IMG/VR virus record: IMGVR_UViG_3300030118_000433
Span: 1-22,901 of that record
DNA from: a virus
Strand: one strand, 5' to 3'
Length of the DNA stretch: 22,901 nucleotides
How positions within the stretch are numbered: the first letter of the stretch is position 1; each line of letters starts with the position of its first letter. The notes beneath the pieces were generated by a model, which saw only the letters and a list, made by a program, of their open reading frames with translations, ran no database searches and had not been told where the DNA came from. The position numbers and the translations under genes were made by a program. This document shows, piece by piece, positions 16,101-20,759 of the stretch.

Positions 16101-16423
16101 ATTACATCTGTTCCATCATTCTTCTCTACTAAAAATGCAGAAGTAGAATTACCAGAATCTGATTTTACATGAAGGTCTCCATTAACTATTTCATCGTAAG
16201 AGTTAGTTGCACTACCATTAACAGTTAAGTCTCCAGATATAGTTACATCACCAGAGATCGTACCTCCGGCTAGAGACATATTTAATCTGTTGTTTGTAGT
16301 ATCTAAAACACTGTTTAGTGCTTCTTGTGAGGTTACTGAGTTTGCCGTGACGGCGTTTCCTGAAGAGTCTAGAAGTACTTTGTTTAGAACTTCCTTAGCG
16401 GTGAATTTATTTGGGTTTGCCAT
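13121..16423 (-). CDS. Tail fibre/spike with YadA-head-like repeats
   Basis: This 1100-residue protein is the longest gene of the middle block. The N-terminus (FTAKEVLNKVLLDSSGN) is followed by GDVTISGDLTVNGSATN near residue 60, a stalk-like segment typical of phage fibres. The middle has repeated 'F..SGN.GIG...P..KL.V' fibre modules. Residues about 582-931 hold about 20 copies of a degenerate N-x-A-I-G-x-x-A-L unit (for example NTAIGYQAL, NVAIGFESM, NTVVGYQAM). This is the beta-roll unit of YadA/Hia-type trimeric adhesin heads. A C-terminal module begins at LDDYEEGTWTPTF (about residue 964). No intramolecular chaperone (peptidase S74) domain is present. It probably trimerises and binds the host surface. 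Confidence 0.85.
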   Translation of the reverse strand: MANPNKFTAKEVLNKVLLDSSGNAVTANSVTSQEALNSVLDTTNNRLNMSLAGGTISGDVTISGDLTVNGSATNSYDEIVNGDLHVKSDSGNSTSAFLVEKNDGTDVMVVDTTNEQVKVGDNFIVNASGTTPVLTITGTRNDILFTESDTTNLNTLVRQQTGLFRIDTINDALDTSQIRFTIDHSTGNISIGSSEDSSKFLQFKRGGSGSGVVRGSIGTNNSKLSFIGGSGSSSHMTLDSSGNFGINKTSPEEKLHVAGNVKLFESGNTADKTYSSTGAGLFLTSYQSDSGSPYTKTTDIVAGSDGTVPSEIRFFTRASGSSSLTNAVVIDSNQQVGIGAVPTNNLHIEADSGDEGITIHSAGDTGNAITIDANRSSADAGIGTMLGKWNGTLIGYMGFFSGADTSNKDDGVLKFATTPSGGSATVALTLGSDQSATFAGDIFISNSTPLLRLDDSDVSTNVSLDGSGGIVKLASHTGQTIRFLIGSTEVSRFSSSGNLGIGSDNPVAKLVVSDGGNAGIELQPEIATDTNRITNYDRTASAYMNFRLDALTQQFLISGTERMRIDSNSRISLSNSDSGTSNTLFGYQAGNAIADSGSTGNVLIGHRAGRIANNSAFDNNVAVGFEAMQGVGARNLQGAVAVGSGALRQCDSGAPDGTVAIGFQSLYSLTTGEKNVAIGFESMLYQTDGANNTVIGYNALKNADSGESDNVVIGKEAGININHASADANVIIGSNAGFGGAGPMSGSVAIGANAMNSTGANTITGTIAVGYNSLTALTSGAGNTAIGYQALQGHTTGARNTVVGYQAMDGTGGATVLDSNDNTFMGYHAGGGTWTTAVCQYNVGIGNYSLDGAMNGANLNTAVGYGSLGAVVSGDRNVAIGADAGSTLTTGFDNVCIGRDSNVSANDAQNRIAIGKDAVSSNDNVAVIGNSSITDVLMAQDGEATIHCAGVKFPPNNALPDANANTLDDYEEGTWTPTFVSASGHAPTISATYVNDFTKVGNVVTVSLYIAFSNDGGGTDGVQISGLPFAIPANTFHMVPAVFRRTNFTSNIMQYGLTVSSTDDIGFYYTNATGDRVGLTYDDIDVASNNLILTFTYLDA
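13629..14680 (-). repeat. Degenerate YadA-head-like repeat array inside the fibre gene
   Basis: About 20 units of roughly 14-22 codons each carry the core N-(T/V)-(A/V)-(I/V)-G-x-x-(A/S)-(L/M/G). They include NTLFGYQAG, NVLIGHRAG, TVAIGFQSL, NVVIGKEAG and NTAVGYGSL. The DNA has diverged between units, so the repetition is at protein level. Unit length varies through short insertions between cores. The array covers fibre residues about 582-931. Confidence 0.75.
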
Positions 16424-16431
16424 AATCTATC

Positions 16432-16464
16432 CTATATTCCTCCACCACCGCTTAAAGCATCCAT
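16432..16464 (-). other. Short ORF-like leader before the fibre gene (uncertain)
   Basis: This is a 10-codon frame, ATG to TAG, encoding MDALSGGGGI, just before the fibre start. No convincing ribosome binding site precedes its ATG. Its Gly-coding end supplies GGAGG, and AGGA beyond its stop sits 6 nt before the fibre ATG. It may be a leader sequence or a chance ORF. Confidence 0.2.
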
Positions 16465-16472
16465 ATAGTTAA

Positions 16473-16503
16473 ATTATATGTTCTGTAACTTACCTTACAT
16501 CAA
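16473..16503 (-). promoter_or_regulatory. Candidate sigma70-like promoter upstream of the fibre gene
   Basis: A perfect -10-like TATAAT (complement of 16473-16478) lies 19 nt downstream of a TTGATG -35-like element (complement of 16498-16503). Both are in the 102-nt gap before the fibre gene, which is the longest gap in the operon. The spacer is longer than ideal and the region is AT-rich, so chance is a real alternative. Confidence 0.3.
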
Positions 16504-16525
16504 AACAAATAATCAATCAATTATA

Positions 16526-16954
16526 TCAAGTAAAACTTGCTGGTACGACTGCTCTGGTTCCTCCAGTCTTACTTCTCTTTTTGGTGCCGTATTTCTTTAC
16601 GGCCATATCAAATCTTCTTTCATGTTGCATCATTAAATTCATAGACACCTGAGCCATGCCTGCATCTGACTCTGTACCAGCCCTGTCCATGTATAAACAC
16701 TTCTTTACATAATCAACAATTGCTGAATGAAAAAGGTTGTCTATATCTGGAGTCTGAGTAATCGCAGTGACCTTGCTTGGGTTGCCATAGTAATGTAAAA
16801 GCATACCGTTGGTAACTGAGTGGTCAAATGCCTGATATGCCTTTCTGTCAGTCCTAGACTCATTTGTTGAAGAGAATGTAGTAATTAAGCCTAAGTGATC
16901 TCCCCTAATAAAATACAAAACCTTGTCTTCTGGATACTTAATATTACTTGCCAT
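16526..16954 (-). CDS. Adaptor-like connector protein, C-terminal half
   Basis: This protein has 142 residues. The sequence LLHYYGNPSKVTAI then DNLFHSAIVDYVKKCLYMDR (near residues 52-93) and the helix SMNLMMQHERRFDMAVKKYG follow the pattern of the C-terminal part of phage head-tail adaptor proteins: a '..L.Y...P' strand, then a helix reading 'FH.AIVDY...'. The end is basic (KKRSKTGGTRAVV). Its start overlaps the preceding gene's stop by 1 nt (TAATG). That preceding gene encodes what looks like the missing N-terminal half. The function inferred is part of the connector between portal and tail. The alternative is an independent virion protein. Confidence 0.55.
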   Translation of the reverse strand: MASNIKYPEDKVLYFIRGDHLGLITTFSSTNESRTDRKAYQAFDHSVTNGMLLHYYGNPSKVTAITQTPDIDNLFHSAIVDYVKKCLYMDRAGTESDAGMAQVSMNLMMQHERRFDMAVKKYGTKKRSKTGGTRAVVPASFT

Positions 16955-17304
16955 TATGAAGGCTCCTCTATTGCAGATTCAGATGTGATATCAAACATCA
17001 AAGGCTCCCCATCAACAACTCTAGGTATCCTTATGTAATCACCATCGTTATCCATTATATCTACTCTATAAACTTTATTGATGCCCATCGCATTGCTACT
17101 AGAATCTGTTGCACTGTCTGATAAATCATAAAATGTTTGATTAGCAACAATGTTTAACTTAGCAGACATAGACTTCTGTGAGTATTGACCTAACTCATTC
17201 AATGCATCATTTATTAAAGACATGATATATGTTTCAGGTGCATTAGGAAAAACCTGTCTAACTCTACTAATAATCTGTTTTACTGTTAGTGATTGTATCG
17301 CCAT
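16954..17304 (-). CDS. Adaptor-like connector protein, N-terminal half
   Basis: This protein has 116 residues. N-terminal helices with TVKQIISRVRQVFPN and SLINDALNELGQYSQK, then NQTFYDLSD and INKVYRVDI strands, match the opening of phage adaptor proteins: helical bundle, 'q.yYdLP', then '..v..V..'. The protein stops at EEPS instead of continuing into the expected C-terminal helical region, which appears in the next gene. The start ATG overlaps the upstream stop by 1 nt, and the downstream overlap is also 1 nt, so the two halves are coupled. Role in the head-tail connector is inferred. Confidence 0.55.
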   Translation of the reverse strand: MAIQSLTVKQIISRVRQVFPNAPETYIMSLINDALNELGQYSQKSMSAKLNIVANQTFYDLSDSATDSSSNAMGINKVYRVDIMDNDGDYIRIPRVVDGEPLMFDITSESAIEEPS

Positions 17305-18545
17305 TATCTCAACGCCTGTATTCCTTTGTCGTAATCTGCCTGTAATTTAGCCTGTTGTTGAGCATAGATGTTGTAATTACGTTGATTATTTTCAAGGTTT
17401 TGAGAATAGGTTTGCACTTCAGTATTGACCTGTGCACTATATTTATTTAATTCTGCTAAAAACTTAGATACAAGATCGTCATTATTTTGCACAGCCGCTT
17501 GTAAGGTTTGTGCTTTGTTTTGCAAATCCAACGCTTGATCTTGTGATTTGTTAAATTTATCTACATCTGTTGCTTGAGATGCTTCTTGCTGTGCATCTGC
17601 GGCATCAAGTTGGGCCTGTCTTAATGCTACCTGTAAATCAGTATTGTGCTTTGCAAGCTCTGCCTGCACATTAGCTTGATACCTTACATTCTCTTTATTA
17701 AACTCATTTAACTCATTCTGTATATCAGTTCTATGGGCATCAAGTAATTGATTTTGTTTTTGCAATTCAACAGAGGCCAATTCAGTATCTTCGTTTGTAC
17801 CTAGCAACGTATCAAAATTATTACCACTTCCAAAATTAACAGTAGTGCTAGGTTTTGTATATGCTGGCACATCTCCGCTAATATCTGCTTTAGAAACCGT
17901 AGAAACGGTAATAGCACTCACAGCACTAGAACTAGCATCTGAGTTACTGGCATTTGAATAAGACAGTGTAGCCAGACTAGGAGCACTTGGTGCTGATGCA
18001 GATATGCTTAAATCTGATTTTATCAAAGTGCTTAATTTATTACTAAGAGATTTAATAGCACCATAAAGAGCAACTAAATATTCTCCATCATCCGGAAACT
18101 TTGCAATAACGCTATCACTAAATGCTACCGTAGGATAATTCAATGTATGCACATGAGCGTTTTGAGCGTTAGTAGGCTCTGGCACAACACTTAATATATT
18201 GTTAGTTATATAATATGCTGGGTCTGTAGCGGTAGCCGCCATCATGTCATCAGCATCTCTAATCCTTCCATTTAACTCTGGTCTTACTATTCTGCAAGGT
18301 TGATTGATTGTGCCATCATCTCTAGTAACACTAAATATTTCTGAACCAAGAACTGTAAAGTTTGGACTACTACCATTCAAATCATTTGAAGTTGTAAACA
18401 AGGACTGCTTAGACCTAGGCAAAGAATTTAGTACTTCCTTTGCACCATCTGTTAAGAACTGGCTTAATTCTGTTTGGGTTGGTGCACTACTACCATCTAT
18501 GTCTAAACTTGTTAATGCTTCTACTTGTGCTTCAAATGTTGCCAT
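17304..18545 (-). CDS. Adaptor-like structural protein with C-terminal coiled coil
   Basis: This protein has 413 residues. The N-terminal domain (about 1-170) has the helices and strands of an adaptor-type protein, with IRDADDMMAATATDPAYYI (95-113), ILSVVPEPT (117-125) and YPTVAF (137-142), then a helix LVALYGAIKSLSNKL. A Ser/Ala/Thr-rich linker (about 178-225) leads to a long Gln-rich coiled coil (about 257-413; for example QKQNQLLDAHRTDIQNELN, 262-280). The ATG directly abuts the upstream stop with no gap. The layout suggests a connector protein whose coiled coil may reach into the capsid or tail. This is inferred from architecture; no named family was confirmed. Confidence 0.6.
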   Translation of the reverse strand: MATFEAQVEALTSLDIDGSSAPTQTELSQFLTDGAKEVLNSLPRSKQSLFTTSNDLNGSSPNFTVLGSEIFSVTRDDGTINQPCRIVRPELNGRIRDADDMMAATATDPAYYITNNILSVVPEPTNAQNAHVHTLNYPTVAFSDSVIAKFPDDGEYLVALYGAIKSLSNKLSTLIKSDLSISASAPSAPSLATLSYSNASNSDASSSAVSAITVSTVSKADISGDVPAYTKPSTTVNFGSGNNFDTLLGTNEDTELASVELQKQNQLLDAHRTDIQNELNEFNKENVRYQANVQAELAKHNTDLQVALRQAQLDAADAQQEASQATDVDKFNKSQDQALDLQNKAQTLQAAVQNNDDLVSKFLAELNKYSAQVNTEVQTYSQNLENNQRNYNIYAQQQAKLQADYDKGIQALR

Positions 18546-18866
18546 CTATTTCTTCTTTCTTCTTCTTACAGTTTTTTTCTTTGCTGTTTTCTTTTTACCA
18601 CCACGAATTAAATCTGCATCTGCTTTTCTAGCACCACCTTTACCAGTAGCAAAACTTCTTACTCTGCCAGCGGCCCATTGATGTGCACTGACTCCGGGCC
18701 TAGAACCACTAGAGTAGTATGCACCCAAGCCCCTAGAGTAAACCTTAGATAGTGTACCCTTAGATATTCCAGAGCTTTTGGAATACTTAGCAATCACAGC
18801 GGCTTTACTACCGCCTGCTTTTCTTTTTGGCTTTGCTTTTCTTTTTACTGCTTTTTTTCTTGCCAC
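18546..18866 (-). CDS. Highly basic DUF5824-like protein
   Basis: This protein has 106 residues from a GTG start, fixed by a strong AAGGAGT just upstream (spacing about 4-5 nt). A Lys/Arg-rich N-terminus and C-terminus flank a conserved core: GISKGTLSKVYSRGLGAYY (33-51), SRPGVSAHQWAAGRVRSFA (55-73) and DADL. This matches the DUF5824 pattern 'GvsK.tl..v..RGlaAw.tgHRPGas..qWa.aRV.SFl.G...  D.DL' as I remember it. It overlaps the upstream 78-residue gene by 59 nt. DNA binding or packaging of the capsid interior is a plausible role from charge, but the function is unproven. Confidence 0.65.
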   Translation of the reverse strand: MARKKAVKRKAKPKRKAGGSKAAVIAKYSKSSGISKGTLSKVYSRGLGAYYSSGSRPGVSAHQWAAGRVRSFATGKGGARKADADLIRGGKKKTAKKKTVRRRKKK

Positions 18867-19044
18867 TTTTACTCCTTTGCTTAGAGATCATATCCATCAT
18901 CGCAGGTGTCAATGCACCCTCTCTGTACATTTTTCTAGTTCTTAATATCTCGTCTTGTGTCTTCTTTTTATTCTTAGAACCTCTTACATACTTCTTAGGA
19001 ACGCCTCTTTTAGTCTTGGGTACTTTTTTAAATTTTCTTGCCAC
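18808..19044 (-). CDS. Lys-rich small protein with TPAMMDMISK motif
   Basis: This protein has 78 residues from a GTG start, with no obvious SD; translation is probably coupled to the upstream gene by a 17-nt overlap. It is strongly basic throughout. The core GVPKKYVRGSKN (14-25) and ALTPAMMDMISKQRSKS (44-60) resembles a recurrent phage pattern 'vPkkY..gak.......Ei..t...Y..G.LTpamMd.IsK.RsKs'. I cannot give a firm family name. The C-terminus is Lys/Ser repeats. It overlaps the downstream DUF5824-like gene by 59 nt, which is long for this operon. A DNA-binding virion protein is a plausible guess from charge. Confidence 0.55.
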   Translation of the reverse strand: MARKFKKVPKTKRGVPKKYVRGSKNKKKTQDEILRTRKMYREGALTPAMMDMISKQRSKSGKKKSSKKKSKAKKKSRR

Positions 19045-19345
19045 GCTTACTTTTTTTTCTGTTGTTAGCTCTTCTTATAGCTTCTTTACCTTTTTTAAAT
19101 ATTTGAACCTGAGTTCTTTTACCTGCCACTTTCGATCTTTGCTCACCAACTGTTAGTATTTGTATCTTTCGAGCAAAAGGTTTTCTAATTCTTTTTACTT
19201 TTGCAACAGTTGCTCTAGCATCAGCAGGAGTTGCATATTTAATCCTTACAGTATCTTTTGGGTTCTCATCAGTATATAATCTTCTTCCACTACCCTTTGG
19301 TTTTTTACCAGTACCTACTTTCGGATCTTTCTTTTTTCTAGGCAC
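19028..19345 (-). CDS. Basic DUF5872-like protein
   Basis: This protein has 105 residues from a GTG start that overlaps the preceding stop by 1 nt (TAGTG). The core contains KKPKGSGRRLYTDENPKDTV (14-33), ATPADARATVAKV (38-50), PFARKIQILTVGEQRS (56-71) and KKGKEAIRRA (84-93). This matches the pattern of DUF5872 as I recall it, including the GSgRRLYTDenPkDTV opening. It is Lys/Arg-rich at both ends. No catalytic residues are evident. Its position in a chain of tiny basic genes right after the head genes suggests a virion-internal or DNA-associated role, but this is inference. Confidence 0.65.
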   Translation of the reverse strand: MPRKKKDPKVGTGKKPKGSGRRLYTDENPKDTVRIKYATPADARATVAKVKRIRKPFARKIQILTVGEQRSKVAGKRTQVQIFKKGKEAIRRANNRKKSKRGKKI

Positions 19346-19467
19346 TACTTCTTAATCTTTTTAATCTTTCCGTTTTTTGTTCTGGCAAACTTATGGGTTT
19401 TAGTTTCTCTTATCAATGTTCCATAGTGTTTTTTACCACCCCACATCCAACTAACTCTTTTAGCCAT
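19345..19467 (-). CDS. 40-residue basic micro-protein
   Basis: The protein is MAKRVSWMWGGKKHYGTLIR followed by ETKTHKFARTKNGKIKKIKK, 40 residues ending at TAG. It starts at ATG, overlapping the previous stop as TAATG, and its own stop overlaps the next GTG as TAGTG. It is thus fully coupled at both ends. Aromatic (Trp7, Trp9, Tyr15) and basic residues are mixed. No family was recognised. Composition and coupling make it a credible gene even though it is very short. Confidence 0.55.
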   Translation of the reverse strand: MAKRVSWMWGGKKHYGTLIRETKTHKFARTKNGKIKKIKK

Positions 19468-19553
19468 TACTTCTTCTTTTTCTTACCCATCTTTTTCTTT
19501 TTTTTCTTCATCATCTTTTTCTTACCACCGTAAGCAGATTTACCATGTTTCAT
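19467..19553 (-). CDS. 28-residue polylysine micro-protein
   Basis: The peptide begins MKHGKSAYGGKKKMM; the remaining 13 residues are Lys apart from one Met and one Gly. It is 28 residues in total, 16 of them Lys. The ATG follows the upstream stop by 1 nt. Its stop TAA overlaps the next ATG by 1 nt (TAATG). Such a short Lys-rich chain could condense DNA or bind the capsid interior, as protamine-like peptides do. It could also be a spacer. A run of eight A residues in the mRNA may slip and change the reading frame. Confidence 0.5.
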   Translation of the reverse strand: MKHGKSAYGGKKKMMKKKKKKMGKKKKK

Positions 19554-19554
19554 C

Positions 19555-19725
19555 TTACTTTCCTTTTTTCTTTGTGTTGGAATGAGTCATTTGAACTTTA
19601 AAGCTTGCCATAAGACTTGATCCCTTATGTGCCTTATATCCACCTCTAGGGTTCTTCATTAATTTAAAACCACTACCAGACTTCATCCAGTGATATCCTT
19701 TTGGTGCTTTTACTTTTTTATTCAT
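19555..19725 (-). CDS. 56-residue basic small protein
   Basis: The protein has 56 residues, beginning MNKKVKAPKGYHWMKSGSGF and ending MTHSNTKKKGK. Its ATG overlaps the stop of the DUF6321-like gene as ATGA (4 nt). It ends 1 nt before the polylysine micro-gene. The segment KGYHWMKSGSGFKLMKNPRG resembles the start of several short marine-phage proteins ('APKGyHWM..g..kLMk'). The protein is basic, with a phage-like spread of Gly, Ser and Met. No enzymatic motif was found; a structural or DNA-associated role is likely only by context. Confidence 0.6.
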   Translation of the reverse strand: MNKKVKAPKGYHWMKSGSGFKLMKNPRGGYKAHKGSSLMASFKVQMTHSNTKKKGK

Positions 19726-20051
19726 TTCTTCCTCTTCTTTTTAGCTTTATTTCTTTTGCTAATAGCCTTTGCCTTTCTCCTTGCATCCGCTTTTGAACTA
19801 GCACCCCACGCTCTCAAAGACAAAAGTAACCGTGTGGGCTTACCATTCTTTCTTTCAGGCCCCGGCATGTTACCCATCCTAGCAAGGAAACTAGCCCTTC
19901 TAGGATTGTCACCAGACTTAACAGGAGCTTTTAATTTTCCCCCTGTCTGTCTATTGTAACTGGCCCTACCCTTAGCGTTTAACCCACCTTTAGGGTTCTT
20001 GCCTGCCTTTCTTTGCCAAGCAGGAGACTTACGCTTTTTCTTAGCTGGCAT
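19722..20051 (-). CDS. Basic DUF6321-like protein
   Basis: This protein has 109 residues. The core GGLNAKGRASYNRQTGGKLK (22-41), then RRASFLARMGNMPGP (51-65), matches DUF6321, a small family ('KGGLneKGrrsYnre.g..LkaPv......rr.SFcaRm.gm') known from phages and bacteria without a defined activity. Basic tails flank the core (KKKRKS at the start, KRNKAKKKRKK at the end). It starts at ATG with an 11-nt overlap with the zinc-ribbon gene, and it ends in an ATGA overlap with the 56-residue gene. It is likely to bind nucleic acid or lie inside the virion; this is inferred from charge and neighbours. Confidence 0.65.
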   Translation of the reverse strand: MPAKKKRKSPAWQRKAGKNPKGGLNAKGRASYNRQTGGKLKAPVKSGDNPRRASFLARMGNMPGPERKNGKPTRLLLSLRAWGASSKADARRKAKAISKRNKAKKKRKK

Positions 20052-20247
20052 AGCCTAAATTTTTTCTCATGCTTTTTACATTGTCATCCATAGTTTGAGA
20101 AGAAAACTCAATATCTGTTCTCTTTCCTAAGTCAGAGGTCATCCACATATTCGTAGTAAACTTGCTTTCAGATGCCTGTTTACCACAAGATTTGCAGTAA
20201 AACCATCCTCCTCTGTTGTCTTTATTACAATGTATACATTTTTTCAT
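20041..20247 (-). CDS. Zinc-ribbon small protein
   Basis: This protein has 68 residues from the ATG at 20247. AGGA lies 6 nt upstream of this ATG, so I prefer it over the TTG two codons earlier. Cys4-x2-Cys7 and Cys18-x2-Cys21 form a rubredoxin/zinc-ribbon-type pair (KKCIHCNKDN, FYCKSCGK) that should bind one zinc ion. The remaining helical part (DNVKSMRKNLGYA) is basic. Similar small zinc-ribbon proteins are frequent in phages, with roles from transcription control to structure. It lies directly after the 76-nt gap with the GC-rich hairpin and leads the basic cluster. Partner unknown. Confidence 0.6.
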   Translation of the reverse strand: MKKCIHCNKDNRGGWFYCKSCGKQASESKFTTNMWMTSDLGKRTDIEFSSQTMDDNVKSMRKNLGYAS

Positions 20248-20266
20248 AATCAATCCTTTTAGGTTT

Positions 20267-20295
20267 TGAGGGCCGCCTTTTATTGACAGCCCTCA
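20267..20295 (-). promoter_or_regulatory. GC-rich hairpin after the capsid genes
   Basis: An 11-position stem (9 Watson-Crick and 2 G-U pairs when read as minus-strand RNA) joins 20285-20295 to 20267-20277 with a 7-nt loop AATAAAA. It sits in the 76-nt gap between the decoration-like gene and the zinc-ribbon gene. The bases that follow on the minus strand are A-rich, not U-rich, so it is not a classical terminator. It may block 3' exonucleases, act as an attenuator or be an RNase processing site that raises capsid mRNA relative to downstream genes. Confidence 0.5.
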
Positions 20296-20329
20296 CAGTA
20301 CCTATTACTGTTATCCTTATGTATTCGGA

Positions 20330-20758
20330 TTAAGATATCGTTATATGAGCGACATCGTGAGCTTGTGCTTTGGCGTAATAAATTGCACCATCGCAAACTA
20401 ACTCAACCTGATCTCCTAACTGTGCACCACTGATGAAAACAATCTCATCAACAGCAGACTCAGCACTGCTACCAGCACCACCATCGGCACCTGTTACTGT
20501 TCCAACAATAGTATCCTCAGATGTATTGTTAGCAATCGTTACAGCATTAGATGCAACTTCAGACAAGATGAACTTAGCATGCCATCCTGCACCAGCGGTT
20601 GCCGCTAATGGTAGTGTAATCTCATAAGCAGAGTCTTGCTGAATCATAAAAACCTTACCAGAATCTAAAGCAGTTAAGGTTTTAGCCGCATTGACAGTCT
20701 CTACTTTTAGTTTAAAATCAGCTTTGCCGCTATTATTATTTAGATAATCAGCTATCAT
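20330..20758 (-). CDS. Beta-rich head decoration-like protein
   Basis: This protein has 142 residues. After a short helical N-terminus come strands with the spacing of small capsid-decorating or head-fibre-type proteins: LTALDSGKVFMIQ (28-40), YEITLPLAATAGAGW (45-59), KFILSEVASNAVTIAN (62-77) and VELVCDGAIYYAKA (118-131). The 'L.a.dSGk.f.i.....YeItLP' pattern recurs in marine phage virion proteins. The gene starts 1 nt after the major capsid stop, with GGGGTG before the ATG, so it is likely to be made with the capsid protein. A capsid-surface role is inferred from position and beta composition. Confidence 0.65.
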   Translation of the reverse strand: MIADYLNNNSGKADFKLKVETVNAAKTLTALDSGKVFMIQQDSAYEITLPLAATAGAGWHAKFILSEVASNAVTIANNTSEDTIVGTVTGADGGAGSSAESAVDEIVFISGAQLGDQVELVCDGAIYYAKAQAHDVAHITIS

Positions 20759-20759
20759 C

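Noticed and set aside
15000-16423. Peptidase S74 (endosialidase chaperone) domain in the fibre
   Set aside because: Fibre stalk modules of the kind that often precede S74 are present, but the C-terminus lacks the S74 sequence pattern and has a DYEEGTW-type module instead.
18304-18681. Plus-strand ORF of 125 codons opposite the basic cluster
   Set aside because: It is Phe/Leu-rich because it is the antisense of polylysine-coding DNA (AAA/AAG reads as TTT/CTT). It crosses the boundary of two supported minus-strand genes.
18827-19156. Plus-strand ORF with apparent membrane segments opposite the basic genes
   Set aside because: The apparent transmembrane character is an artefact of reading Lys codons on the opposite strand.
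19690-19959. Plus-strand hydrophobic ORF opposite the DUF6321-like gene
   Set aside because: It is antisense of Lys/Arg codons; the minus-strand gene has a recognisable conserved core and coupled start.
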